Assembly: GCA_038878695.1 (NCBI GenBank)
Contig: JAVZVD010000002.1
Span: 198,734 to 259,945, forward strand
DNA length: 61,212 bases
Source of the DNA: Fervidicoccaceae archaeon
GTDB lineage: Archaea; Thermoproteota; Thermoprotei_A; Sulfolobales; Fervidicoccaceae
Direction: 5' to 3'
A model generated the notes under the pieces. The model was not told where the DNA came from. It searched no databases and saw only the letters and a program-made list of their open reading frames with translations. Within the stretch, counting starts at the first letter, position 1. Every line of letters begins with the position of its first letter. Of the stretch, positions 17,654 through 25,633 are shown piece after piece. Made by a program: the position numbers and the translations under genes.

Positions 17654-18111
17654 GAATGGCGCTCTTGCTCAGAGAGCTGGTCCTCCTCCTACTGCTCTCG
17701 GCATCTCCGCTCGCTGCCTCGGTCCTTGTAGCCGAGGGAGGCGAGGAGTGCATCCGCATAGAGCCCGTGTACAAGTACGTGGGCACGGGAGGTCTCGTCG
17801 TGATCAACGGCGCGATCAGCCCCCCGATGAAGGCCAAAATCCTAGTGGTCTTCGAGAAGCCGAACAATCAGACAGTCGAGGTCGAGGTCGAGTCGTTCGA
17901 GAATGGCACGTTCGCCGCGTCGGCCTTCGCCGACGTGGGCGGGGTCTGGAGGATCAACGCCAGCTACCTTGGAGACGAGCTCCGCGGCCCCTGCTCGAGC
18001 AACACGGCGTACGTAGAGGTCATAGCGCCGGTTGTGCCCCTCTGGCTCAGGCTCCTAGTCGTGACCTTAATAATCATAGGCATCATGGGGTGGGCTTCTT
18101 CTAGGAGGTGA
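17650..18111 (+). CDS. Predicted exported, membrane-anchored small protein
   Basis: 153 residues with a signal-peptide-like N terminus (LLLRELVLLLLLSASPLAAS), an extracytoplasmic beta-rich domain of about 100 residues with two Cys (EECIRIEP and GPCSSN) that could form a disulfide, putative N-glycosylation sequons (NQT, NGT, NAS), and one C-terminal membrane helix (LRLLVVTLIIIGIMGW) ending in basic residues. The middle could be an Ig-like domain. It is coupled to the Walker-A-less ATPase-like gene. GTG at 17650, or ATG at 17656. No known family recognised. Confidence 0.75.
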   Translation: MRMALLLRELVLLLLLSASPLAASVLVAEGGEECIRIEPVYKYVGTGGLVVINGAISPPMKAKILVVFEKPNNQTVEVEVESFENGTFAASAFADVGGVWRINASYLGDELRGPCSSNTAYVEVIAPVVPLWLRLLVVTLIIIGIMGWASSRR

Positions 18112-18114
18112 ATC

Positions 18115-18801
18115 TCACGGTCTACGACGAGCGTAGTACCTCTCGAGGTCCTCGGGCGTCAGCACGTGCCTCCTGAGGGGCCTCCCCACCGGCATAACGT
18201 AGAGAGGGACCTCCTCGGGCCCCATGCCGACGACCCTCTTGACCTCCTCGTCGCGGAAAGCCCCGATCGCTACGGTTCCCAAGCCCAAGGCCACGGCCTG
18301 GAGGTAGACGTTCTGGCCGAGGTGGCCGAGGTCCATTGGGACGTACCTGGATGCCCCCCTCGAGCCGTATCTAGCCGTGGTCCTCTCGTATATCGCCGAT
18401 ATGGCCAAGCTGACGGGGGCCTCCTCGACCCACTCCTGGTCGAGCGAGGCCCTCCTCAGGTCGGCCCTCAGGTCTCCTCGCTTGATGAGCTTGAGCGCGT
18501 GAGCGTGGGGATCGTATCTGTACGAGCCCGGCTCTAAGCTCTCTCCTCCCCCGCGCGAGACTCCTCCGCGTCCCACCACCGCGTAGACGACGAGCGGGTA
18601 GCGGGCGCCCGCGCTCGGGGCAGTCCTCAGGCCCCACTTGGTCTCGCTCACTCCGTAGGCGGCCCACAGGATCTGAGAGAGCTCCTCGACCGTGAGGGGG
18701 TCGGGCGAGAACTCTCTCACCGATCTCCTCGAGGCCAGGGCCTCCTCGACGCTTATCTCGCCTCTGAGCCTGGGCAGCGGGAGCAGTATCGTTTCCTCCA
18801 T
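18115..18801 (-). CDS. Nitroreductase-family protein, SagB-like
   Basis: A 228-residue FMN-dependent oxidoreductase fold: SRRSVREFSPDPLTVEELSQILWAAYG at the N terminus supplies the flavin phosphate arginines, APSAGARYPL is the SagB-type active region, and DLGHLGQNVYLQAVALGLGTVAIG the dimer and flavin helix. SagB-like enzymes of this kind occur widely in archaea with unknown substrates. No thiazole/oxazole cluster partners are nearby. Its stop lies three bases from the convergent gene. Its promoter is at 18845-18853. Confidence 0.88.
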   Translation of the reverse strand: MEETILLPLPRLRGEISVEEALASRRSVREFSPDPLTVEELSQILWAAYGVSETKWGLRTAPSAGARYPLVVYAVVGRGGVSRGGGESLEPGSYRYDPHAHALKLIKRGDLRADLRRASLDQEWVEEAPVSLAISAIYERTTARYGSRGASRYVPMDLGHLGQNVYLQAVALGLGTVAIGAFRDEEVKRVVGMGPEEVPLYVMPVGRPLRRHVLTPEDLERYYARRRP

Positions 18802-18844
18802 CTCCCCGCGCCCCTCGAGCCTCGCGAGGGGTCTAAGATTTGGG

Positions 18845-18853
18845 TATAAATTT
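18845..18853 (-). promoter_or_regulatory. TATA box of the nitroreductase-like gene
   Basis: Read leftward the element is AAATTTATAC, about 44 bases before the ATG. A purine-rich GGGGAGA just before the ATG can serve as ribosome-binding site. Confidence 0.5.
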
Positions 18854-19330
18854 CTCTAGGCTCAGAGCTGCCGCGGCGAAGGCCGGGATCCTGAGCGCCG
18901 GCGCCAGAGCGAGAGGCTCGAGTGCCCTCCTCTGAGGGGGCACGCGCGATCTCGAGCTCACCGAGTCTTCTCAGGGCTCGTGGCATCAAAACGCCAAACG
19001 CGGAGAAGGCTCGGCGGTCGACTTTGAAGCTGGGCTCTTCGCGTGGCTCCGGCGGCGCTGGTCGTCGAGCTGACCTCTTCTCTCCCCTCTCGGCGGTTCC
19101 TGGAGCCGGTCTCCGGATAATTACCTCATGCGAGGAGCCCCCAGCTGGTCGCCGCCGCGCTGGCCTAGCGCACTCGGTCGCGGGTCTCCGGATCGCGCTG
19201 GAGAGGGCGCTTCGAGGGGAGGGCTCGGCTCCCCCGCCGCGATCTCCGCCTGACTCGCGTCTCCAAGTTCACGATGACTCACGCGGTTCTGCCGGGCCCG
19301 GTCTCCTCAATCGATGATAACCAGATAAAA
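18854..19330. other. Intergenic stretch without a convincing gene
   Basis: About 480 bases. Short open frames exist on both strands, but none has a start with a ribosome-binding site, a family motif or protein-like composition throughout. Given decayed genes elsewhere in the window it may be another relic, but I found no recognisable parent. Confidence 0.4.
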
Positions 19331-19333
19331 ATC

Positions 19334-19345
19334 AAATATATAAAT
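19334..19345 (+). promoter_or_regulatory. TATA box of thi4
   Basis: AAATATATAAAT in an otherwise GC-rich region, centred about 38 bases before the TTG start of thi4. It predicts a 5' leader of roughly ten bases, so a long riboswitch leader is not expected. Confidence 0.65.
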
Positions 19346-19377
19346 CGGTTTGGCTCAGCTCGTCTCGGCGATCCGGC

Positions 19378-20187
19378 TTGAGCGCCCTTTCTCTCGCCTC
19401 GCTCCAGAGAGTCGAGCCGCTCGAGGCGGCGATAACGAGGATCATCGTCGAGCACGCCTCTAGGGAGTGGGCCGAGCTCTCGTCCGTCGACGTGGTAGTG
19501 GTGGGAGCGGGGCCCTCGGGCATGGTGACGGCGAAGTACACCGCCGAGGCCGGCCTCAAGACCGTGATCTTCGAGAGGAGGCTGAGCTTCGGCGGGGGAA
19601 TAGGAGGAGGAGGCATGCTGTTCCACAAGATAGTCGTCGAGGAGGAGGCCAAGGAGGTCCTCGACGACTTCGGCATAAGGGCGAGGCCCTCCGGGGTGGA
19701 CGGACTCTACGTCGTCGATGCGGCGGAGTTCATGGCGAAGCTCGCAGCGGGGGCCATCGACGCGGGCGCCAAGATAATACACGGGGTCACCGTCGACGAC
19801 GTGATCTACAGGCCCGACCCCCTCGAGATAAGGGGGGTGGCGATTCAGTGGACCGCCGTGACGATGGCCGGCCTCCACGTCGATCCTCTCTTTGTGTGGT
19901 CGAGGGCGGTCGTCGACGCCACGGGCCACGACGCGGAAGTCGTGAGCGTGGCTTCTAGGAAGATACCCGAGCTCGCTCTGAGACCTCGGGGCGAGAAATC
20001 GGCTCACGCCGCCGAGGGAGAGAGGCTAGTCGTCGAGAACACGGGCAGGCTCGTCCCGGGCCTCTACGTGACGGGCATGGCCGTCGCCGCGGTCCACGGC
20101 ACTCCGAGGATGGGGCCGATATTCGGGGCCATGCTATTGTCCGGGAAGAGGGTCGCCAGGCGAATAATCGAGGACCTCAGGAGTTGA
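19378..20187 (+). CDS. thi4: Thi4-family thiazole synthase, archaeal His-type
   Basis: A 269-residue protein making the thiamine thiazole phosphate from NAD, glycine and sulfide. The FAD/NAD-type loop [10 protein letters not shown], the segment [15 protein letters not shown] and [23 protein letters not shown] are diagnostic. At the position where yeast Thi4 has its sacrificial Cys this protein has His167 (AGLHVDP), as in archaeal enzymes that use free sulfide catalytically. Archaeal members are often mislabelled ribose-1,5-bisphosphate isomerase. A run of small ORFs follows, the first coupled by TTGA. ThiR and ThiL lie about 29 and 35 kb downstream. Confidence 0.93.
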   Translation: MSALSLASLQRVEPLEAAITRIIVEHASREWAELSSVDVVVVGAGPSGMVTAKYTAEAGLKTVIFERRLSFGGGIGGGGMLFHKIVVEEEAKEVLDDFGIRARPSGVDGLYVVDAAEFMAKLAAGAIDAGAKIIHGVTVDDVIYRPDPLEIRGVAIQWTAVTMAGLHVDPLFVWSRAVVDATGHDAEVVSVASRKIPELALRPRGEKSAHAAEGERLVVENTGRLVPGLYVTGMAVAAVHGTPRMGPIFGAMLLSGKRVARRIIEDLRS

Positions 20188-20330
20188 GCTCTCTCTGCGC
20201 TCTCTGCGGCGAGAGAGCCGCGACGTCGACGTGCAGGAGATGCGGCAGGAGGGTCTGCTCGTCTTGCTCCACTCACCACGGCCTCTGCGCGCGCTGCCGC
20301 TCCGAGCTCCCTAGACTCGGGTGGAGGTGA
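20184..20330 (+). CDS. Small zinc-finger protein (B-box/HIT-like)
   Basis: 48 residues starting with TTG in the thi4 stop codon (TTGA). Eight Cys and two His are arranged as CALC, CRRC, CSSC and HH followed by CARC, a cross-braced pattern like B-box or HIT zinc fingers, probably binding two zinc ions. It overlaps the next ORF by ten bases. Function unknown. Coupling to thi4 could mean a role in sulfide or metal handling for thiazole synthesis, which is only inference. Confidence 0.7.
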   Translation: MSSLCALCGERAATSTCRRCGRRVCSSCSTHHGLCARCRSELPRLGWR

Positions 20331-20566
20331 CGTTTTTGCCCTTCTCGGTCGAAGAGGCGGGGTCCGGCCCGACCAGATGCGCCGTCTGCGGCAGGCTCGT
20401 CTCCGACCCGGTGCACGCTCTCAAGACGTGTTGCGTCAACAAAGCCATCGTGTTCTGCAGCGAGAGGTGCAAACAGGAGTGGGAAAGGGGCTGGCTCAGG
20501 AGACAAGAGCAGCTGAAGAGCGCGTACTCCAGGCTCGGCGGACCTCGAGCGGCTCCGAGGCTTTGA
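20321..20566 (+). CDS. Small TRASH/MYM-like metal-binding protein
   Basis: 81 residues. CAVCGRLVSD, then a pair of Cys (LKTCCVN) and FCSERCKQEWERG form a treble-clef-like zinc-binding pattern resembling TRASH or MYM-type fingers, followed by a basic helical tail. GTG at 20321 overlaps the preceding ORF, and a second GTG at 20327 is possible. Third gene of a tightly coupled run thi4-finger-finger-ORF. Confidence 0.7.
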   Translation: MEVTFLPFSVEEAGSGPTRCAVCGRLVSDPVHALKTCCVNKAIVFCSERCKQEWERGWLRRQEQLKSAYSRLGGPRAAPRL

Positions 20567-20793
20567 GCACGGGAGCGGCTCTCGAGCCACTTGCGATTCT
20601 CCGCCGCGCCGACTCGCGTCTATCGCTCGACCTCCGAGGGCCCTCCCCCAGCTCGCTCTCGACGCCTCGGGACCTGACCGACGTACTCGTCGCGGGCGGT
20701 GTGAGCCGAGAAGGGCCCTCCGTGATCGAGGGCGTCTTCACCGCTCAGCCGCGCCTAGCGGCGCGGGCTACAGTCTTCACCGGGCCTCGCTGA
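20563..20793 (+). CDS. Small ORF of unknown function at the end of the thi4 run
   Basis: 76 residues beginning with TTG inside the previous stop codon (TTGA). The composition looks protein-like in its second half (DLTDVLVAGGVSREG, VIEGVFTAQPRLAAR). No motif or membrane segment is recognised. I call it because the stop/start overlap matches that used by real genes here. It could be a chance frame. Confidence 0.4.
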   Translation: MSTGAALEPLAILRRADSRLSLDLRGPSPSSLSTPRDLTDVLVAGGVSREGPSVIEGVFTAQPRLAARATVFTGPR

Positions 20794-20849
20794 TCGATCT
20801 CGCGCCGATCGCTTTATAGCTCTCGGGCTGCTGCGCGAAAGGGGAAAAG

Positions 20850-21508
20850 AAGGGGGCGGAGACGGCGACCGGGCTCACCTTTGCTTGACGGCGTTTTCTC
20901 GGTCGGGTAGCCCTGCGTCGCGTTCTTCTGCTTAAACCGGATAGGAAGGCCGGCGAGTAGCGCTGAGCGTAAAGGCCCTCGGCGGCGCTGCCCGCCGCGT
21001 AGAGACCGGATACGGGCTTGCCATCCTTGTCAAGGACCTGGAGCTTCTCGTCGACCTTATTACCCGATATGACGTCTATTTGCCGCGGCGCCCTCTTGCA
21101 GTCGACGGATACTCCGGCCTCTTCGAGGAGCTTCCCGCCGGGGCCGGGACCTATGTGGGCTCCTTTCAGCTGTGGAGTGCTTCTCTAGGACCACGACCCT
21201 CGCCCCCCATTGGCAACGCTCGCCACGACGAGGCTCACCACCCCACGCTCCCACTACGACTGCGTCGGCTTCTATCACCCGCTTGATCTGAGCGTCAGAC
21301 GCGAGCGGAGGCGGAGCGGAGGATCATGGTCTGCAGATCGTTCCGGCTCGGTGACCGCTCCGGTCTCCGTTCTCCGTGGTGGTCCGGGTCGTCGTGATGA
21401 GGAGAGTCTGGTCTTGGTGACGGTCCGGGGAAGACCTGTGGCGCCGGCCGCCGTAATGGCGGGGAGCTCCCTCCTGGTCGCTCCTCTCTTTTCCTTCTCC
21501 TCGGACAT
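20850..21508 (-). pseudogene. Remnant of a Tat-exported FAD flavoprotein (fumarate reductase-like)
   Basis: On the minus strand three pieces of one flavoprotein appear in order. At 21508 an ATG begins MSEEKEK, then ATRRELPAITAAGATG, a twin-arginine signal. Near 21275-21190 lies a dinucleotide fold, IEADAVVVGA then ARVVVLEKHST in shifted frames. From 21160 there is an uninterrupted piece, HIGPGPGGKLLEEAG and LQVLDKDGKPVSGLYAAG, ending EGLYAQRYSPAFLSG. The last two are typical of the C-terminal FAD region of FAD_binding_2 enzymes such as flavocytochrome c or ketosteroid dehydrogenases. A normal protein has hundreds of residues between these parts, so there was a large internal deletion plus frameshifts. 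Confidence 0.75.
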
Positions 21509-21606
21509 GGGGGCTATGCCTCGAGTCGGAAGAGCGTTATGACGGCGGGAGAGCTCGGGGAAATCGATAAGAGGGCTGGCTGCGCCACTCGCGCGAGGCC
21601 GCGGCC

Positions 21607-22266
21607 TTGCCCTCCTCGCTTCTCTCCTTAGCCGCGACGACCGTGGCGATATCGGCCAGCGGAGCGCTCAGCCCGGGTCCTCTCTCCGCCTCGGCCGTGG
21701 CGGTCGGGGCGAGCTTGGGGGCCCTCGGCGGCCTCGCGCTCGCGGTCGGTCACACGCTCTTCGAGCTCCCCTACGTCGTCGTTCTAGCCAAGTGGAGGAG
21801 CCACGTGAGGCCCCTCCTCGAGAGATACTCGAGACCAATGAGTCTCGCCGTGGCGGCCTTCATGGCGTTCTTCGCTTATCTCGTAGCTCGAGACGCCGTT
21901 GCGATCCTCCTCGGGGCGTCGGCGGAGACCGCAACGTCGACCGCGAGCCCTATGAGCGTCGGCGGAGCTCTGTGGACCGGCGCGCTCCTCACGGGCCTGA
22001 ACCCCTATTTCCTCCTGTGGTGGCTGACGGTTGGTCAGCCCCTCGTTGCCAGAGCGGTCGAGGCGGGTCGAGGAGGTCTCGCTTTAATGTACCTCAGCCA
22101 CGTGTGGATGGACTACGCCTGGCTCGCTCTTCTAGCGGCCGGAGGAGGGGTCGCGAGCGTCTTGGGGGCGGGAGCGTACGGGGTCCTCCTGCTCGCCGTG
22201 TCTCTTCTGCTCGCGTACTTCGCGGTTAGCTTCTTCGTCTCGGCCCTGAAGCCTCGACGGCTCTAG
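21607..22266 (+). CDS. LysE/RhtB-type exporter
   Basis: A 219-residue membrane protein with about six hydrophobic segments. The opening SASGALSPGPLSA and the later GALLTGLNPYFLLWWLTVG match the LysE superfamily, including the NPYF-type motif and PGP turn. Such proteins export amino acids or related compounds. The substrate is unknown. TTG start. The stop overlaps the convergent HD gene by four bases. Confidence 0.85.
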   Translation: MPSSLLSLAATTVAISASGALSPGPLSASAVAVGASLGALGGLALAVGHTLFELPYVVVLAKWRSHVRPLLERYSRPMSLAVAAFMAFFAYLVARDAVAILLGASAETATSTASPMSVGGALWTGALLTGLNPYFLLWWLTVGQPLVARAVEAGRGGLALMYLSHVWMDYAWLALLAAGGGVASVLGAGAYGVLLLAVSLLLAYFAVSFFVSALKPRRL

Positions 22267-22799
22267 GCTCGGGGACGGCGGAGGATGGGCGAGACGAGCT
22301 TCCCGATCACTTCGCTCAGCGCCCTCCCGAGCTCCTCGTCTCTCAGCCCTCTCAAGAGGGAGTCCAGCTCGCTCAGAGCCCCCAGAGCTATGTCCTCGAC
22401 CCCTCGGTAGCCCGAGTCCAGGTACCTCGCCGCCTGATTCGCGGTGGCCAGGAGGTCCGAGATCTTCGCAATCACCCCCTCGACGCTGGAGAGCTCGGCG
22501 TATTCTCTCAGGAGCTCGGTCAGCTCCCCCAGCCCCAGCTCTCTCAGAGCCTCCAGCCTCGCCTCCTCGAGGCCTCGAGCTCTGAGCTTGGCGCGCTTCA
22601 CGACGTCGCCGAGGAGCGCCTCCTCCGAGTCGTGCAATAGAGCTAGCGTCAGAGCTCTCCCGAGGTCCGCTGCGAAGCCCTTCCTCGAGAGCTCTCGGCA
22701 CAGCATCAGGGCGTAGACCGCGGCCTCGAAAGAGTGCCCGGCCACGCTCTCCGCGGCGGCCGGCGGGATCCCTCTGAGGAGCCAACCCGTCCTGGGCAA
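22263..22799 (-). CDS. HD-domain phosphohydrolase, YfbR/HDDC2-like
   Basis: 178 residues. The metal-binding HD motif is seen as AGHSFEAA (first His), then LALLHDSEEALLGD (His-Asp), and a later ISDLLATANQA with the final Asp, all typical of YfbR/HDDC2 5'-deoxynucleotidases. The opening RTGWLLRG is a family hallmark. The TTG at 22799 follows an in-frame open stretch whose translation (IDVERLAVLKN) also resembles the family N terminus but has no ATG, GTG or TTG. A TATA-like TTTATAT near 22865-22872 is upstream. The true start may therefore be unusual. Confidence 0.85.
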   Translation of the reverse strand: MPRTGWLLRGIPPAAAESVAGHSFEAAVYALMLCRELSRKGFAADLGRALTLALLHDSEEALLGDVVKRAKLRARGLEEARLEALRELGLGELTELLREYAELSSVEGVIAKISDLLATANQAARYLDSGYRGVEDIALGALSELDSLLRGLRDEELGRALSEVIGKLVSPILRRPRA

Positions 22800-22968
22800 A
22801 TTCTTGAGGACCGCGAGCCTCTCGACGTCTATCGTCCTCGATCCCCGCGGAGCCTTGAGAGGCCGAGGGATATAAAGCGGGCGGCGTCGCTGGGGAGCGA
22901 GCCGAGCCCTCAGCCTCGTCGCCCGGAGCTCCTCGTTCCGAGGAGCTCGGGAGGCGAGGGGCCTCGAC

Positions 22969-23223
22969 TTAGAGCCTTGATACCCTAAGGCTCTCGACGG
23001 CCTTCTTGACTATCTCGATGAGATAACCCTCTTCCCCCGGCACCCCCTCACCGATCGGGACCCCATCCACCAAGAGCTCGGGGAGCTCGCTCTCTCCCTC
23101 CTCGATTTCAATGGATACTTCCTCGCCCAGCTCCCCCTCCAGGATCTCTCTGATCTCCAACAACCACGAGTAAACGGTGAGCCTCCAATAGCTCGGCCTC
23201 CCTCGCACCGAGACCCTGATCAA
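22969..23223 (-). CDS. Small acidic protein of unknown function
   Basis: 84 residues. The order beta-helix-beta followed by ELLVDGVPIGEGVPG and a C-terminal helix recalls a thioredoxin/glutaredoxin-like fold without a CxxC. No catalytic residue can be assigned. Divergently oriented from the RAM-domain gene that follows. Confidence 0.6.
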   Translation of the reverse strand: MIRVSVRGRPSYWRLTVYSWLLEIREILEGELGEEVSIEIEEGESELPELLVDGVPIGEGVPGEEGYLIEIVKKAVESLRVSRL

Positions 23224-23259
23224 GCGTCGACCCCCCCTTCGCGCGGAGCTGAGAGAGGG

Positions 23260-23269
23260 CTTTTATGCT
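23260..23269 (+). promoter_or_regulatory. TATA box of the RAM-domain gene
   Basis: CTTTTATGCT about 30 bases before the TTG at 23299, predicting a leaderless transcript. Confidence 0.5.
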
Positions 23270-23298
23270 AGGCCCTCGAGAAGAGCTCGGGGATCGCG

Positions 23299-23523
23299 TT
23301 GAGAGCTTTCGTCGAGATACACGCAACGGCCGGCCTGCTCGAAGGGGTCCTCGAAGCGGTCAGGAGGACTGAGGGAGTCAAGGAGGCCTACCCAGTGGCG
23401 GGCCACTGCGATATTATAGCGGTCCTCGAGGTCCCCGACCTCAAGAGCCTATACGACGCGGTCAAGCGCATCCACGGAGTAAAGGGGGTAGAAGCCACCG
23501 AGACTCTGATATCCGTCGAGTGA
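23299..23523 (+). CDS. Stand-alone Lrp/AsnC effector-binding (RAM) domain protein
   Basis: 74 residues forming a beta-alpha-beta-beta-alpha-beta ACT-like fold: AFVEIHATAGLLEGVLEA, VKEAYPVAGHCDIIAVLE and KRIHGVKGVEATETLI. This is the amino-acid-binding C-terminal half of Lrp/AsnC regulators without the DNA-binding half. Such stand-alone archaeal proteins (SraA-like) bind amino acids and may modulate Lrp proteins by mixed assembly. Monocistronic, followed by a hairpin terminator. Confidence 0.9.
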   Translation: MRAFVEIHATAGLLEGVLEAVRRTEGVKEAYPVAGHCDIIAVLEVPDLKSLYDAVKRIHGVKGVEATETLISVE

Positions 23524-23524
23524 C

Positions 23525-23548
23525 ACGGGAGCCCGTTTTTCTCCTTTC
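23525..23548 (+). terminator. Hairpin and T-run after the RAM-domain gene
   Basis: ACGGG at 23525-23529, two-base loop, CCCGT at 23532-23536, then TTTTT and a pyrimidine-rich tract, directly after the stop codon. It looks like an intrinsic terminator. In archaea the T-rich tract alone may suffice. Confidence 0.45.
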
Positions 23549-23640
23549 TCTCCCTTGCCTCTCGTTCTCGGCGCGAGGCTCTCCTCGAGCTCTGGCGCAA
23601 AAATACCACTCGCGTTGAGCCGAGGAGGGGGGCCCGCGCC

Positions 23641-24531
23641 TTGGCGTGTACGGCCGCTGTGGCGGCCCACGGAGGGGCCGGTCGCTGGAGGCCCGATAGA
23701 GGCTACTCTGCCGTCGAGAGAGCTCTCTCCGAGGCGATCGAGCGGGGGCTTGAGGAGATCGAGCGGGGGGCGCTCGCCGCCGCCGTCGAGGCCGTGAGGG
23801 TCCTCGAGGACAGCGAGGTGCTCAACGCCGGCTCGGGCTCTACGCTCAACTCAGAGGGCTGCGTCGAGATGGACGCCGGAGTCATGGACGGCTCGACGGG
23901 CGACGCCGGAGCCGTCGGAGCTCTCCGAGGCTTCAGAAACCCCGTGTTGGCCGCTCTAGAGGTGATGCGCAGCACTCCGCACGTGCTCCTCGTCGGCGAG
24001 GGGGCCGCCAGGCTCGCCGAGCTCGCGGGCCTCGCCAGGCTGGAGCCGACGTGCCGCGGCGAGGCCCCGGCTTGGCCCCTCGAGGGGAGGCCCTGGGCCC
24101 GGGCGCTCTCCCCGCTCGTCGACACCGTCGGGGCGGTCGCTCTAGACGACGAGTGCCGCCTGGCCGCTGCAGCTAGCACGGGCGGTATAACCGGCAAGCT
24201 GCCCGGGCGGGTCGGCGACACCCCCATCCCCGGAGCCGGATTCTACGCGAGTCGCTCGGCCGCGGTCGTGGCCACGGGGATTGGCGAGGTCATAATACTT
24301 GAGTCCGCGTCCAGGCGAGCTGTCGAGCTGGTAGAGAGGCTCGGCGACTTGGTCGAAGCTCTAAATGCTGTGGTCTCGGAGGTCACGGCGAGGAGAGGTC
24401 GCGGCACGCTCGGCCTATTGGGGCTGGACGTTCGTGGGCGCGTGGGAGCCTCTCATAACTTCCAGGCTATGCCGTGGGGGTACGCGAAGCTCGGCGAGAG
24501 GCCTAGAATCCTCGGCCTCCCGAGCCTGTGA
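23641..24531 (+). CDS. Isoaspartyl peptidase/L-asparaginase, Ntn-hydrolase type
   Basis: A 296-residue precursor. AAHGGAGRW opens the protein, followed by LNAGSGSTLN, MDGSTGDAGAVGAL, TPHVLLVGEGA and DTPIPGAGFYA, all family segments. Thr162 in DTVGAVALD should be the autocatalytic cleavage point and nucleophile, giving chains of about 161 and 135 residues. Members remove isoaspartyl dipeptides or asparagine, which matters for damaged proteins at high temperature. TTG start about 35 bases after a TATA-like AAAAATACC (23599-23606). Confidence 0.92.
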   Translation: MACTAAVAAHGGAGRWRPDRGYSAVERALSEAIERGLEEIERGALAAAVEAVRVLEDSEVLNAGSGSTLNSEGCVEMDAGVMDGSTGDAGAVGALRGFRNPVLAALEVMRSTPHVLLVGEGAARLAELAGLARLEPTCRGEAPAWPLEGRPWARALSPLVDTVGAVALDDECRLAAAASTGGITGKLPGRVGDTPIPGAGFYASRSAAVVATGIGEVIILESASRRAVELVERLGDLVEALNAVVSEVTARRGRGTLGLLGLDVRGRVGASHNFQAMPWGYAKLGERPRILGLPSL

Positions 24532-24616
24532 GTCGCGGCCGAGGGCCTCTCGGGAGCTTGTCATCGTTATATTTGCTCCTCCTCGCACACCCGCTCGTCG
24601 AGGTGGAAGGGGCTCA

Positions 24617-25474
24617 TTGGATGGAGTCGGCGCCTGGAGGCCGGCGGGGCTCTTGGCCGCCCCCCTAGCGGCCACGATATGGGCGCTCATAGTTTTCCCC
24701 TACAGGTCCTACATGAGGGGCTCGGGGCCCTTGGCCCTCAACGCCAGGAGGCTCCTCTACGCGGCCGTCCTCTCATCCCCTGCTGCCGCTCTCAAGCTCG
24801 AGCCGAGCAGAGACCTCCTCTTCGCCGCCGCCTCGGGGCTCTTCGGCCTCTGGATAGGGGACACGCTCTACTTCGGGGCCATAAGACGCTCGGGGCCCTC
24901 CGTAGCTGCTCCCGTGGCCTACACGTACATCGTGTTGTCGCAGTTCGCCGCCTCGCTCTTGGGAGAGCGATTGAGGCCCGAAGTCGTGACGGCTTCGCTG
25001 ATCGCGTTCGCGGGCGTAGTCGTGGTGTCGAGCGGCGAGGGGAGAGCCGGAGCGGCGGGCATCGCCTACGCGCTCGGCGCCGCCCTCTCCTGGGTCGCCA
25101 GCGTCTCGTGCATCAAGCTGGCCAGCGAGAGCGTGGACTTCTTCTCGATAGCCTACGCAAGGGTGGCTGCCGCCGCTTTGGCTGCGTGGATTCAGCTCAC
25201 CGCGAGAGGGAGAGCCCCCTCTCCCCTCCCGCCGAAGGGGTGGAGCGCTCTACCGCTCATAGCTGTCTTAGACCTCGTAGTGGGGGGTTCGCTCTTCGCC
25301 CTGAGCATAGGTGCGCTGGGAGTTTCGCCCACCGTCGTCGTGATCTCTCTTTCGCCAGCCATCACGCAGATCTACGCGAGGCTCACCGGGGTGGAGCTCG
25401 TCGGTCCGAGGAAGATGATAGGCGCCGGCCTCATAATAGCTGCCTCCATCCTCGTGGCCATGAGGGGAGCCTGA
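24617..25474 (+). CDS. EamA/DMT-superfamily transporter
   Basis: 285 residues with about ten hydrophobic helices in two repeats: PLAATIWALIVFPYR at the N terminus, and LGAALSWVASVSCIKLA beginning the second half. This is the EamA duplication typical of drug/metabolite exporters. The TTG start at 24617 is preceded by GGAAGGGG. Longer frames from 24365 overlap the asparaginase gene and are rejected. TATA-like GTTATATTTG at 24566-24575. Substrate unknown. Confidence 0.85.
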   Translation: MDGVGAWRPAGLLAAPLAATIWALIVFPYRSYMRGSGPLALNARRLLYAAVLSSPAAALKLEPSRDLLFAAASGLFGLWIGDTLYFGAIRRSGPSVAAPVAYTYIVLSQFAASLLGERLRPEVVTASLIAFAGVVVVSSGEGRAGAAGIAYALGAALSWVASVSCIKLASESVDFFSIAYARVAAAALAAWIQLTARGRAPSPLPPKGWSALPLIAVLDLVVGGSLFALSIGALGVSPTVVVISLSPAITQIYARLTGVELVGPRKMIGAGLIIAASILVAMRGA

Positions 25475-25550
25475 GAGGGCGGGGCCCCTGGGCGGCCTCT
25501 TTGGCCGGAGAATGCGTGAGCTTCTCGGTTAACTGCCTCGTCGACGCTTA

Positions 25551-25608
25551 TTAACGAGCAGCGATGCCCTATCTCACGAGCAGAACGATCTGATTATATA
25601 CTCGTTAA
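25551..25608 (+). promoter_or_regulatory. Promoter with inverted and direct repeats before the amino acid permease
   Basis: TATA-like TGATTATATA at 25591-25600 is immediately followed by CTCGTTAA (25601-25608), whose inverted copy TTAACGAG stands at 25551-25558. ACGAGCAG is also directly repeated (25554-25561 and 25576-25583). The permease ATG follows at 25634. The half-site touching the TATA box suggests a repressor that blocks TBP/TFB binding. Confidence 0.45.
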
Positions 25609-25633
25609 CCTACACCGCACGCCCGACGGGTCG

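Noticed and set aside
24365-24616. N-terminal extension of the EamA transporter
   Set aside because: It overlaps the asparaginase gene in another frame; a TTG with GGAAGGGG at 24617 fits the transporter start.
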